From positions 124,001 to 188,000 of the forward strand of contig JASKOT010000003.1 of the NCBI GenBank assembly GCA_032158125.1: a stretch of DNA of 64,000 nucleotides, in the 5' to 3' direction. The translations under genes and the position numbers were made by a program. Below are positions 36,002-47,379 of the stretch, piece by piece (within the stretch, counting starts at the first letter, position 1; each line of letters begins with the position of its first letter). The notes beneath the pieces are model-generated. The model was not told the origin of the DNA and did no database searches. It saw only the letters and a list, made by a program, of their open reading frames with translations. This stretch comes from Papiliotrema nemorosa (Eukaryota; Basidiomycota; Tremellomycetes; Tremellales; Rhynchogastremaceae).

Positions 36002-37445
36002 ATGTCCGCATCGTCTTCCTTCTCCAACAAGTCGAGAGGCAGCTATACCGAGCCAGAAACGTTATCAGACCTCCCCGAAATCCCCGAGACTGAAGTCTCC
36101 TCCTACTCTTCTTCCACATCCGCTTCGACCTCCTCTTCGACATCCCCCACTACCACCGGGTCCGAGAAGGGTCATAATGCATACATTGGGTTTGCCGCGG
36201 GGATATGTTCCGGCTGGACGAAGTTGATAGTGGGACATCCGTTCGATACGATCAAAACTCGAATGCAATGTGCCCCGCCGGGGACGTACGGAGGCGCACT
36301 ACATGTGTTCACGGAGACGATCAAGAAAGAGGGTCCGTTTGCATTATACAAGGGAGCATCTGTCCCTGCCGTCTCGTGGGGAATAACAGATTCAATCTTG
36401 ATGGGCAGGTGAGTGTTCTCGAGGGTGGAATTGAGGGACTGGTTGACGCTGTAGTCTACATAATTACAGAGCGGGATTGAAAGCGTTGGGTTTGGACGAG
36501 AGGATACCGGGAACCACGGGATTCGGAAGTGACGAGAGGAGATTGACGATCCTGGGTCATACGATAGCGGGGACCATGGCTGGATATAGCAAGTGAGCAC
36601 CCTTCACCTGGCGCATGTCCCTCCCGAGCGGGATCAGCTGACTCCATAGCGCATTGGTAGCTCACCCAACGGAATTGATCAAGTGTCGACTGCAGATGCA
36701 AATGATACAACCGGCACATGTACCGAAAAAGTTCAAGGGACCGTTCGATGTAGTGAGGAAAACGGTGAAAGAGCAGGGAGTGAAAGGGATGTTTAGAGGA
36801 TTGGGATCGAGCTTCATCTATCGGACATGTATGGGTGCTCTATTTGGAAGTGAGTCATTGCTCCCGAAAGAGGCTGGTTCCGGTGAAAAAGGGATGGAAG
36901 GATTGCTGACGACAGGTTTCGAGGTGTTCAATCGCTGGTTCAAGAGCTGGGACGGGACTAGCTGGGAGATGAGCACTGGTACGGCCAACTTCATTGCTGG
37001 TGGTCTGGCTTCTAACGTGTACTGGTGGACTGCTCTACGTGAGTCATCAGTGTCTCTCTGATGAACACAGCTGAGAGTGATAGCCTTGGATAACGTAAAG
37101 AATAGGATTATGGGTGAGCAAACCTGTCAAGCTTGAGCTATCAACGGAAGCTGACTGTGGAGTGGACGATATCAAGAATCCGAAATACAAGGGCGTATTC
37201 GACGCCTACCGCAGGACATGGGCAGAGACTTTTGATCCCACGAAGAGTCTCTCATGGAACTCTCTAGCACGGGTCAAAAATTTCTGGCGTGTAAGTGACA
37301 TTCGACCCAGATCTGGCTAGCGAGTATGGGTGGGCTGACACTCGTCACGTAGGGCTTCGTACCGGTCGTTCTCCGTGCGTTTCCCACCAACGCAGCGGCG
37401 TTGCTCGTCTGGGAAAGCGTCATGCGGTCCGCTTCGAAGTGGTGA
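36002..37445 (+). CDS. Mitochondrial carrier family (SLC25) protein
   Basis: Inner-membrane solute carrier with the three signature repeats: GHPFDTIKTRMQ, AHPTELIKCRLQMQ and, after splicing, PLDNVKNRIM. About 60 Ser/Thr-rich residues precede the first repeat. Six exons join in phase, with introns near 36410-36468, 36593-36648, 36850-36928, 37040-37082, 37112-37160 and 37290-37352. The protein ends ALLVWESVMRSASKW. The second repeat has Glu in place of the usual Asp (P-T-E). The first repeat resembles carnitine/ornithine-type carriers, but substrate cannot be assigned by reading. Confidence 0.88.
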
Positions 37446-38074
37446 TGAAAGCCATCAACGGATGAAGATTCGAAGAAAGTTCGCTTGGGAACCGAACAAT
37501 CGGAAAGACATTTGCGAAGCATTTAGTCGATCTCGACGATCGTGGACCGAACATCAGACAAAAAGTAGAGCATAGATCGCTTAGAAAACTCCAAGTTCAA
37601 TCGCGTTTTGTATGCAACTACTCACTCGGCCCTTCACCTATCGCAGAATCTATCGAGTCTCCCCGCTGCACGGCAGAGGCAGGGAGCGGATTACAGGCAT
37701 TGAGGTTCGTAGCCCTGCTCACTCTGCTTTCAGAAGGCTCATGTGCAGAAGGTTCTAGGCGAACGAGAGTCTCGTAGCGAAGGACTTCTCAAAACATCTT
37801 CTGGTCTGTAATAAACCCTCAGAACAGGCGTTCAAGGGGCGTCCCCGTTAAGGATCCATGTGCTCTACACAAAGGATGTGTGCGCGTCGACCAAATTTTT
37901 TGTTTCACGAGTTCTGCGTGCCCCACTGTATACTTGCCGTCTGACAGAGACAAGTCTTCACTTTTTTGCGGCAGGTATAAACCAAGCGCCTCCTTTTCAC
38001 AACGCAACGCAGAGTTGCCACTGAACATCTTCGATCAATAACCAGATTCTCTTGTCAAGCTTTACCTTTTAGAC
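37446..38074 (+). promoter_or_regulatory. Intergenic with GNAT gene promoter
   Basis: 629 bp. The first part is carrier 3' flank. The last 100 bp has the layout of a compact core promoter: a TATA box, about 60-90 bp, then the ATG at 38075. Confidence 0.5.
37976..37981 (+). promoter_or_regulatory. TATA box
   Basis: TATAAA 99 bp upstream of the GNAT start codon, followed by a pyrimidine-rich probable start region. It supports choosing ATG 38075 over internal ATGs. Confidence 0.5.
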
Positions 38075-39415
38075 ATGCTGCTCACTATGAACAGCAATAC
38101 GAATTTTAACAGGAATTCCAAGCCCAATGTCACGTCTCTAACTGCCGGGACTTGCAAATCCATGGAAAGAGCTCGAACGGCAACAGCGAGGAATACCAGG
38201 CTCTCCCCAACGGGTTATACTGCGAATTATCCTTTTACTGGTGCCCATTCACCCCGGAATACAAGTGTCAAGCTCATAAAATGTCCCGCGGCTCGACCTC
38301 ACGATCAGTCCAAATCACTTGTCAAGGCTGTACCGAGAGCCAAGACTCCTTACCCGTTTTTCAACAGCAGCTCGCCGTTGCGAACCTATACGCCTCTCGT
38401 CTCGCTGACTTTGTCCAGTCTGGGCTCCAATGCCCAGCCTTCTACCGAGGGTGGCCAAAAGCAAGACAAGTATCAAGAGGCGTTGCCAATCACCTTGAGC
38501 AGGGCTACAACTGAGAAGAAGAAAATCGCAAAGACTGAGATCCAAGACGGGATTCTGAATTTATGGATGCCTACTCCCGCTCCGGCTACTTTGCATAGTA
38601 AGACACCTATGTCGGCGTACGACATCAATACAAAGCTACCGTTCAGGATCTTGGAGACGGATCAAGTGAGACTTGAGCCTCTCATCGTGAGTTTGTCGCC
38701 TCGCCTTGTTCTCCGTTGAGGGACAGTGAGGCTTGAATCATGTGGTTGACAGACAGCCTGCAAAGCATCTTGAAGGGTTTATGTCACTCCCGAAAGAATC
38801 ATGGGACGTATTGGGCGATATGGGACCGTTCGATACCCTTGAATCTGCTCTTGAAGAGATCGAAGAGTTCCGGAACGATCCAAGGAGTTTGTTACTTGCC
38901 GTGGTGGACAAACAGCGGGAAGCGAAGGGAATGAGTTGTTTCGCGGGAGTCTACGGCCTCATCGAGTACAATGTCGATCAAGGGGTGAGTTTACCTACAA
39001 CACCCGCGCTCATTAATGTCACTTTGAGGCGTGATAGGCTAACAAACAGAACATCCTCTTCGGCTGTATCAACATTCACCCAATGTATCATCGGACCCAT
39101 ATCAACTCGCAGTCGATGAACCTTATCCTCACATTCTTATTTGAGACTGCCAAAGTAATTCGAGTTCAATACGACGCGGTGACGTGGAACGAGGCGTCCA
39201 TCAATGCGGCTTTACGATTCGGGTTCAAGCACGAAGGGATTTGTCGCAATCTGGGTGGAATCATACCGGAACACAAGAAAAGAGCTGGGGAGACTCATCT
39301 GAAGAGTCAGGATTTGTGGTTGAGCTCAATGACGGATTTGGAATGGGAAGGAGGGGTCAAAGAGAGATTGACAAAGATGTGCGAGAGGGACCCGGTCGAC
39401 ACGACCAGGGCGTAA
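38075..39415 (+). CDS. GNAT-family acetyltransferase (RimJ/RimL-like)
   Basis: Acetyl-CoA-dependent N-acetyltransferase. Three exons join in phase, with introns near 38689-38758 and 38984-39050. The GNAT core runs from FRILETDQVRLEPLI, through GVYGLIEYNVDQG and NILFGCINIHPMYHR, to VTWNEASINAALRFGFKHEG, the acetyl-CoA-binding and substrate region of RimJ-type enzymes. The end reads LWLSSMTDLEWEGGVKERL. An N-terminal extension of about 165 residues, rich in Thr, Ser, Asn and Pro, precedes the domain and has no homology I recognise. The nearby TATA box favours its translation, but a start at 38566 (MPTPAPATLHSK) would give a protein of normal family length. Confidence 0.82.
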
Positions 39416-39812
39416 CAATGGGGTGCGCGGCTACATGTGGCATAGGGACGTGTAGTGCACAGTCGTGGCTCTTGTAGCGAACATATTTGTCTTTGAAGGG
39501 GATCGACCACTAAGGTGGAATGCAAATGAGATATTGCGGCTCCTTACATGTATCAAGCGCATGTGGACCATGCAGAAATCGTTGTTTCGAGCGGATGATG
39601 AGGGAGTGAAGGTGCAGAGCCTGGTGTTTCAGACATCTGAAATATCAGGTCCGCTTGAATCGTTTATCCGTACACTCGAGGCAACCGTAACGCCACGATA
39701 CCTTAGCCGTTCATATTCGCAGATATTGCTATCTGAAAGTCACTGACATCGAGGAACAATGGCTACCAGATTATCCGACGGACAAGAGCGCAGAACTTCT
39801 AGCTCAGCTCAG
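39416..39812. other. Convergent intergenic, GNAT / RNase III-like gene 2
   Basis: 397 bp between two convergent stops. A frame at 39465-39746 (+) has no domain. Both 3' UTRs expected. Confidence 0.4.
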
Positions 39813-41205
39813 TCATGGTCTTCTGGCGTGCCGGCTCCTTTCATCTGGCCCTGAAAGCCCTCTCTGCAAAAGCACATTCGTTCCAATGACCTCGAACCAA
39901 GCGTCATCCGAGTCTGACCTGTCCTCGTCGGCATCTTCATCGTCGCGAATCACGATTGGCTCCAGTACTGATCCCGATCTCGCAACAATGGCAGTAGATC
40001 TTTCGTTGATCCTTTGGACATTCAGAGGTAGAGGAGGCTGTCGTGTGACCAAAGGAGACCGAGGTGGCAGGAGGATCGGAGAGGCCGGTTCAGACGACGT
40101 ATAGAACCGGTGGAAGAGCGGGAACAGGTGATCCAAGAGATGTCGGAAGTATGCCCTGAGGATAGGCGAAGCTTTCGAATCTCGTTCCTTTTCCGGAAAA
40201 GACAGCCAGAAGGCTCCGAGGTGCGCTTCGAACAGATCCGCTTGTATCTTGAGTCTCGTTTCTAGCTGGGGCCGAGTGTGCGGGGAACAGAGAAGGTTCG
40301 AACTGAGACCATACCGGAGAGACAGCTGAGCCCAGGTGGTGTTTCGCACGATGCAGCTCTTGATTTGCTATACATCAGCTGTATCATCTAAGCCACAGCG
40401 ACGAAGTGCTCACAGTGGTGAGGTGCGTGTTGATGCGAGGCACGATCTCGTAAGCGTACTCTCTACAGTACACTTCTGCTTTCGCATCCCCCACTAACGC
40501 CAACATGTCGTAACTCTGCTCATCCGCCGACTTGTAGCTCGAGCGATGTCGGAGGGCCTCTTTCGCTTTGTGTGGATCGGGTATGACAGGTAAGGCGGGA
40601 AGGGGAAAGTTGGGCAGGACAGAGATACCTTGGATGAACCGAATCTCGTCAGCCAGTATCGCTGTGGCACCCTTTCGAACGGGGAGATTCTTGATTTTCC
40701 GAGGAGAGACTCGCGGATTGAGCGCTTGGAGCTGCTGAAAGAGAGATGGTGCCACGCCTACGTCGGGCCGGAGCAGACACGGCGGGGGTGGACCTGCCCT
40801 CAGGGGCACATTGACAGCGGAGAGGTGAAGCGGGGGTCGGTAGGGGTGTATAGGAATAATTTCGCTCGCAGGAAGACTGGTAGGCTTTAGGTTGACGAAG
40901 AAAGGGATAACCGGTGTCGGTGCTCGTAGAAGAGGCATTTGATTCAATGTCGATTTGAAGGTGAAGTCCTTGCAGAACGAATCCATGCAAGTTATGCTTT
41001 TGGCAGTCGACTGTCCTGGGTTCTGGGCCCGTCTTGCATGACGGATCGGAAATTGAGGCTCGAGATATTTCCAGGATACCTTGACATGCGGTGCCGATGC
41101 GTATTTGTCAGCCGGAACATCGGCAGTCTGTATGTTGAATCGGGCAGAGTTGGACGGCTTCAACGCTGCCATGCGCCGTCTTCTCGCCTGGCTGGTTCTA
41201 GTCAT
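39813..41205 (-). CDS. Degenerate RNase III-fold protein (paralogue 2)
   Basis: Two exons, 41205 to about 40417 and from about 40364 to 39813. After a basic, proline-rich N-terminal half, NFPLPALPVIPDPHKAKEAL opens an RNase III fold, and this lead-in matches that of paralogue 1. Then come HRSSYKSADEQSYDMLALVG with GDAKAEV, HLTT joined to IKSCIVRNTTWAQL, and KIQADLFEAHLGAFWL. The Asp and Glu of the second catalytic helix are kept (A-D-L-F-E-A), but the signature Glu before F/L-x-GD is Ala, so cleavage activity is doubtful. No dsRNA-binding domain is visible; an acidic stretch precedes the C-terminus. It could be a structural RNA-binding protein, as with mitochondrial ribosomal RNase III folds, or an RNAi factor. 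Confidence 0.75.
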
Positions 41206-41474
41206 GTCTTCAGGTGGTGTTGCCGGAGGGCCTTAGTAAACAAAAGACCTTCAAGAGCCCGGTGAAGTGCTGATAGCGAGATCATATCTCACGGTTGGTT
41301 GATTTCAACCCATACCCATCAGCGTTGAAGGGGAGTTCTTCGCTGATTGTTTCATCCCCACACTCACCCCGCACCCGACTCAAATCTATTACGTAAACTT
41401 TCAGCCGATCGATCGCATCACCCGGGCGAACCGACTTTTTCTGGTTTCATCTCGACAGCGACATAGACAGATAG

Positions 41475-43458
41475 ATGACCATTAGACATGCTCATATAGC
41501 ACGAACACGGGTCTCTCGACAACCTTTCGGCAACTCGGTCAATCGAGACTATAGCGGCGGCAGCGATGGAGATGTCAAGCCGGGGATGACGACTTATGGA
41601 GCTCGTATAGCTCAGCTTGCACAACGACAAGATCCTTATAGTCGTATTCGATTCTACAAGCCATACAAGAGGTTCTTCGAGAAGGTGTGTACTTCCATAC
41701 TTCCATCGGTAAATGAGGAGGATCTGATATTCAGGGAACACATTCCAAGATCGAGCTCCACTACTTGCCCTTCTGGAATGTCTTTTATTCCTGGTCGACA
41801 AGGGATACTCAACGCAAGAGGGGATACGGCCACGATACTTCCATAGCATGTACTGGAATATCGATATGTGCTGTCCAAGCTGATCATTGGGCTAGGTGAG
41901 AACATCTTCATACGCCGGCTGACGAGAGTGGGATCATGTACAACCTCGATCCGGCTAAATGGGCTGCTACCCCTCCGCACAGATCGCTTACATGGCTTGA
42001 CGAAACGGACTTTGCGGATCAGAGAGAGAGGTGGAGCCAGACCACCATTTGTGCTTTTGAAGCTGGTTATCCGAAAACCTTGCCGGTTTCATTCTTCACC
42101 GAAGTCGAGAGGCGGTCTTTTGAGATCAGGACTTTGGCAAGTGCCCTTTAAATCCCCAGAGAAGCGTGCTAAGCTCAAGTCCACATTCGCATTTCCCATA
42201 TACCGTGAGGTTTTTAGCTATGTACCTGAGTCTGGCTGACGATCTGCAGGTCCGATCCATCGCTTCACTCTGATCGATCAGACCATGGGCGTGGGCGATG
42301 CGTCAGCTTCGGATTCGGCTATCATGTGGGATGGGTCACGGTTAAATTACCCAACCAAGAAGTTGGATCCGAGACCAGAGGTATCTTGCCTGACTGTGAT
42401 CCCCCCTCTCGCTCATGCACCAGGTCTCATGGTCGCAATGGACGAAAACGGTGACTCTGCCGCGAAAGAACGAAATCTCATTACCCATTGGCTCACCTTC
42501 CACCGCGCTTCGAGCATGTCAAGACCTGACACGCGAAATCAAGGGCACACCGCTGGATTGGGAAGGCGACAGAATCTTGCCAGGAGAACATCACGGACAC
42601 CTCGGCATGAACTCTGCTTGGTGCGCTCCCTTCCTGTTTTCCACTTGACGAGCCTAATAGGCAGGACTTATTGCCTAAGACAACCACGCTCAAAGTCCAA
42701 CAAAGCCCCGACGACGGATCTGCGCTTCCGGCTAGACCAGGTTGCACGAAGTGAGCCTGTAGTATTTGAGCCACTGCCTTTATACGCCCAGAACAGCGGT
42801 CGAGTCGCAACTTCCCCCTCCTTCATTGCCTCTCAGTCGGGAGAAGTATCCCGCTCTGAAAGTTTGAGAGCAAAGTCCTCCAGTCAGTCAGGCTTCTCAG
42901 CCCTCGCCCGGAAGCCAGGATCGGACTCACCCGACCTGGGCGTTCCGACCTCAATGGGAACACCTGCGCTCAGATCTGACACCAAGCGGAATCTGCCGAA
43001 ACCACCGCGATTCCTTCCTCCTCTTCCTGCACGTCCATCCCGCACGACATTTCCCAAAGCTTCTCAACAACCTGCAGAAACACCCAATAATGACCCCTCG
43101 TCTCGCTTCACCTTACAAACCGATCACCCGACCCAATCTAAACCTATACCGAACCGGATCTCAGCCTCGCTCTCGCCTGAGCGTAGTATTCCCGATCCAA
43201 GAGGTTGGTACGCCATGCTTGGTATTCAGCCCATTCGGCGGTTCATCGATCCGCTCGATGCGGAGTATGGCTCCAAATTGGTCTCGGAAGCAAAGATCCG
43301 CTTGAATAAGCTGTATCACCCGGACGTTGGTGAAGGGGCGGATGAGGACAAGCTGGGCGAGATCAATCATATATGCGAGGAGCTCAAAAGTAGTGAGTGC
43401 TTGAAGTCTCTGGATCAGACTTTCAGCTCATCTCAGTTTCAACTCGTATCAAGTATAG
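41475..43458 (+). CDS. JDW family member 1: novel N-terminal domain plus C-terminal J-like domain
   Basis: First of four related genes in this window; family not recognised. Starts MTIRHAHIARTRVSRQPFGN, then QRQDPYSRIRF. Splicing gives KIELHYLPFWNVFYSWS, VQADHWA and, after a phase-2 intron, MYNLDPAKWAATP, EAGYPKTLPVSFF, a GC-AG intron (42137-42179), STFAFPIY, MWDGSRLNYPTKK and TPLDWEGDRILPGE. Further exons lead to a Ser/Pro-rich linker. The C-terminus is J-like: DPRGWYAMLGIQPI, AKIRLNKLYHPDVGEG and INHICEELKS, with an HPD tripeptide. A final phase-1 intron adds a short tail (THLSFNSYQV). About 550 residues. HPD suggests an Hsp70 co-chaperone activity; the role of the N-terminal domain is unknown. 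Confidence 0.7.
42137..42179 (+). other. GC-AG intron in JDW1
   Basis: 43-nt intron with GCAAGT donor and a TGCTAAG branch-like site before the AG. It is needed to keep frame and sits at the same protein position as a GT-AG intron of JDW2 (between AKPT and IPFAVPMY). Confidence 0.55.
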
Positions 43459-43733
43459 CACGTACCGTTACGATCATGACTAGACCCCACAACTGCATAT
43501 TCGGCGCAAAGTCCATCGAACTCGAGTAATCTTGTATATATTTACGTAGAACATTGTAGCAACTGATATACCTCTCGCAGCATAGCATGTAATCGATGCA
43601 TAAAGCGTCCCTCGATGGACAGTGTGCGAACAGGATGGCGTTACTTTCCGTTGGAAGGGAGTGAGCTGACGTCCCGGCTAAAAGTTCAGAATTCCAGCGA
43701 CCATGATCTGCACCTATACCTCCTTTCCACACC

Positions 43734-44886
43734 ATGGCCCTTGTCACGATTGTAGGATACCCTTGCTCAGGCAAGACGAGGATATCAGAAGCTCTCGTAG
43801 AGGACTTTCGAGCTCGACTCTCCGATCCGAGCTATACCGGACCGAAATTGGAGGTCGTCCATGTGTCTGATGAAAACAGTCATGTCTCGAGAGATGTGTA
43901 CGATAGTGAGTGACCATCGATCGTCGACCGGGGGAGGTGAAATGTGGACTGATATTAGATAGTATATCAGAGAAGAGCGGTCGAGGAAACCTCTTCACTA
44001 ATGTCACGAGATCCTTGGGCTCGGAGAGGATAGTGATCAATGATAGTTTGAACTATATCAAGGGGTTTAGGTATCAAATGTATTGTGCCGCCCGAGAAGC
44101 GCATTCAAGGACTGTTACAGTGAGTACATACCGAATCAGAGCGTCACAAGCATCATGACATGAACCTGATGGCTAGATACACGTCGCAACACCCCCGGAC
44201 AAGTGTAGAGAATGGCACGAGAAGCGGGGAGAATGTTCCTATAAACCTGCAACGTCAGTCTATCGTACCCTCACTGTCTTCCATCTTGCCGCTCATAGGG
44301 ATGACCATCACACCTTGAACCTATTGGAGAGAACGTAAAACTGATGCGCAGTTTCGACAACCTCATCATGCGATTCGAAGAACCGTCCTCGATGGTCAGG
44401 TGGGATTCCCCCCTTATCACCGTAGCATGGGACGAGCCGTACCCCCTCGACGCAATATGGGAGAGTATAACGACGGGTCACAAAAAGGGTCCGACAGCTG
44501 CCGTCAGGCCGGTGAGTTTTCGGGCTCTGGTGTCACCGATGGACATTGACAGACAGCGAGCTCAACCACCTGCGAATACATTACAAACCCTGACCAACAC
44601 CACTTCCACCATCAACACAGCCTTGTTAGCCCATATCAACGCTGCACCATCTTCCACCACATTCAACGTCCCATCACCACCCGCAGCGACGCCTGGAGCA
44701 TTGACATTGCGTTTACCAATGAGGAGAGTAACATTGCCCGAGATACAGAGGCTGAAGAGGCAATTCGAGGCGACACATACTAGATCTACTGTGTCTGGGG
44801 GAATGGCAGCGGGTCTGAGGGGAGAGGAAGAGGTAGCGGCTGCTTATGTGGGATTCCTAGAGACGTCTTGGGATACGGCGGACTGA
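43734..44886 (+). CDS. KTI12: Elongator-associated P-loop protein
   Basis: Kti12, a P-loop ATPase related to the PSTK kinase, needed for Elongator-dependent wobble-uridine modification of tRNA. Start MALVTIVGYPCSGKT carries the Walker A motif. Exons join at about 43912-43960, 44121-44177 and 44252-44298, giving DSLNYIKGFRYQMYCAAREA, a hallmark of the family, then IHVATPPDKCREWHEKRG and FDNLIMRFEEPSSMVRWDSP. The C-terminal part has MRRVTLPEIQRLKRQFEATH, as in Kti12, after a Thr/Asn/Pro-rich insert. It lies between two members of the JDW family but shares no sequence with them. Confidence 0.93.
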
Positions 44887-45460
44887 AGCACCACTCGCAA
44901 GTCCCCGTCGATACCAGAATGATGTAACGTACTCGTGCCTATAGGACGGGCTTGTACTTCTGGACATCTTACAATGCATGATTGTTCGCTAGTATCAGAA
45001 TCCTTTGCTCCATAAATCTAAGATGCATCGTTTCCGTGGCTTCCATGCGGTCGATACCTGCATGGGGTTCGGAGCCGAGGAACCAAAACAAAACCGAGGT
45101 GAAACCCTGTTGTGGAATTTCAGAAATCTAGGACCTGATCTTTGACCGACATATCTCTGTCCACCTTCACATCGAGGCGGATCTGGTGCCTCGGGCGGAT
45201 CAACGGAGCTGTATGAGAGTGCTGCCGAGTCGTCATGCTTGGCAGACAGCCGCAAGGTCCACATGGACTGGCTTGACACCTCGCGTGAGCGTCTTCCTCT
45301 GACCCTAAGGTCTCTTGACGGCTGATAACGGTAGTCGTCCAATCTAGCTCCATCCTCCCGGATCACAGACTTGTCGCGAAGAGGTCTTCTCAACTGGAGA
45401 GGAAGCACTGTGACGCTTCCGACCGTTCCACATGGAGAAGGCAGCCGAAATGCGCCGTTT
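44887..45460. other. Intergenic upstream of JDW2
   Basis: 574 bp. A minus-strand frame at 44995-45408 has no ATG start or domain. If JDW2 has an upstream coding exon matching the N-terminus of its relatives, it would lie here; I could not find one. Confidence 0.4.
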
Positions 45461-47379
45461 ATGCGACAAATCCCATCTCAGGATTATCTTTCCCGGATCA
45501 GGTTGATGCCACCGTCCATGACCTCGTATGACGTGGAGATACTCGACAGGAAAGCGAGGAGAGCCCACGGGGAGGTGAGTCTGTTCTCGCCTTGAGGTAA
45601 AGCACTAGGGCAGAGGCTGAAACTCTACAGGAACAAGGAGTGTTCGAAGTCCACTGTTTGCCATTCTGGACGATGTTGTATCTCAGTCATACTTCTAGCT
45701 CTATCCTCAATACGAAGACTGGAGAGACACTGTTGGATGATGAGATGATTGGCGATTTCGGGTTCACCATAGCGGCAGTATCGAAAGATCACTGGGCATA
45801 GTGAGTCGCGCGTTTCTTGACCTTCTTGAGACTGCATGACCTATCGCATGCTAACATGTATAGCGGGACCATCTCATACTATCATCCGAGACTCTTATTC
45901 ACCGCTCTCCAAGGTGATTATTACCATATGGGATCGCCCGACTCTACCGAATTCCGTTTGGACGACACGGATTTCAGCTTGTCCTTCCCCGCTAGCCATT
46001 ATACACCGTTCCAGATTGGATATCCTGTCATGACCAAGCAAGAATATTGCGAGATATGGAAGGGGCCTCAGAGGTGGGCGATGCCCAGAGAGGGTTCGAG
46101 GCTGTACGAGGCGTCCAGAGCGTGGACATTGTTGCCGGATCTCGCCAAGCCCACTGTGAGTTTGAAGCTATCATGCCATTGCTGACGTCAGATCCCTTTT
46201 GCGGTACCAATGTATAGTGAGTTGAACTCACATGCCAACATTTCGATGGTATAGGTAAAGGAGCTAACCCGGACGCAGGGGTAGTCGTCCGCGCTCGGTA
46301 TCCTTGGGGCGACTATTTATGGGACGCTTCGCCGCGCCGCTACTTTGACGGAGACAACTTCGACTTCATCGGGAACATCAATCTGTCCCATCGGTCCGGG
46401 TACAAGCTGGCCATAGATGCGATGCATCATAGCGATCCGGCAAGTACCTCCAACTGTATAACCCGATATTACAGTTCACTAATGCAAACAGATCCAATTT
46501 GTACACCATACAGTGTACAAGGCATCGAGCGCTTCCGACTCTGAGTCTCTGATCCCTTCTGCTTTTGCGCTAGGCTACAAGGGCTTTGATGGCGAGGCGA
46601 CGGTCGCAAAGCAGATCATGTCCGCTCTGGATAGGTCGCGACCCATTGATTGGAAGGATCCAAACATTCTACCTGCGGATCTGCGACCTGGAAACACTCT
46701 AGCTGGACTGGTGTGAGTTGACAAGAATGCCCCTGCGCAAAACGCTGAGACTTCAGCAAATATGCCGGCAACCGAATCATGCGAATCCCTACTGGTCCAC
46801 TTCCGCAAGCGTTTCAAGTTGAGACTCCGCCCTCTCGGCCGTTATCGAGTGGACTACAGTCATCCAGTCTCAGCGCACTGAGATCGTCGTCTCTAGGCAG
46901 AGCCACTAGACCGACAGCGAAGACTTCGACCGGTACAGCAGGCCCGATGTCCAGCGCAACTTCCAGGCCTTCCCCTGTTCCGCCTAGATCCTCGCCCAGA
47001 CCTGTCCCACGACCGCGTGCTCTGCCACCTCGACCGGCCACTCCGGTTCGAGGTCCGACGCAGCCTGCCACATTGCCCATCAGCGATCCCCAGGGATATT
47101 ATTCGGTGCTTGAGATCGAACCAACTACGGTTTTCATCATGCAGGATTCAGACAAGACGGCCACGAAACAGTTGAATGATGCGAGATTAGCCTTGTTGGC
47201 CTTGTATCATCCCGATAGGACTTATTCTACCGGAAATCACAAAAATGCAATGACTGAAAAGTACCAGGCTGTCGCAGACGCCCACGAGGCTCTCAACACG
47301 AGTGAGTGGTTGTCCTTGACACTTTGGTCCAGACTCACCCTTTGCAGTTGAGAAGCGGAGGAAGTATTCCGGTAAATGA
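45461..47379 (+). CDS. JDW family member 2: novel N-terminal domain plus C-terminal J-like domain
   Basis: Starts MRQIPSQDYLSRIRLMPPSM, about 40-50 residues shorter at the N-terminus than its relatives, so an upstream exon may be missing. Splicing gives EQGVFEVHCLPFWTMLYLSH, TIAAVSKDHWA, a phase-2 intron, YGTISYYHPRLLFTAL, QIGYPVMTKQEYCEIWKGPQ, IPFAVPMYS and RYPWGDYLWDASPRRYFDGD. A GC-AG intron precedes IQFVHHTVYKASS, and then RPIDWKDPNILPADLRPGN. The linker is very Ser/Pro/Arg-rich. The J-like domain reads DPQGYYSVLEIEPTTVF, LALLALYHPDRTYSTG and YQAVADAHEALNT; a final phase-1 intron adds IEKRRKYSGK. About 550 residues. The best-preserved J region of the four. Confidence 0.7.
46440..46491 (+). 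other. GC-AG intron in JDW2
   Basis: 52-nt intron with GCAAGT donor, CACTAATGC branch-like site and AACAG acceptor. It joins HHSDP to IQFVHH in phase 0. Confidence 0.6.

Noticed and set aside
42060..42180. JDW1 as a frameshifted pseudogene
   Set aside because: A GC-AG intron at a position conserved with JDW2 restores the frame. The objection stands only if splicing is shown not to occur.
44995..45408. 137-codon minus-strand frame next to JDW2
   Set aside because: It opens with GTG, not ATG, has no domain and overlaps the JDW2 upstream region. Probably chance.
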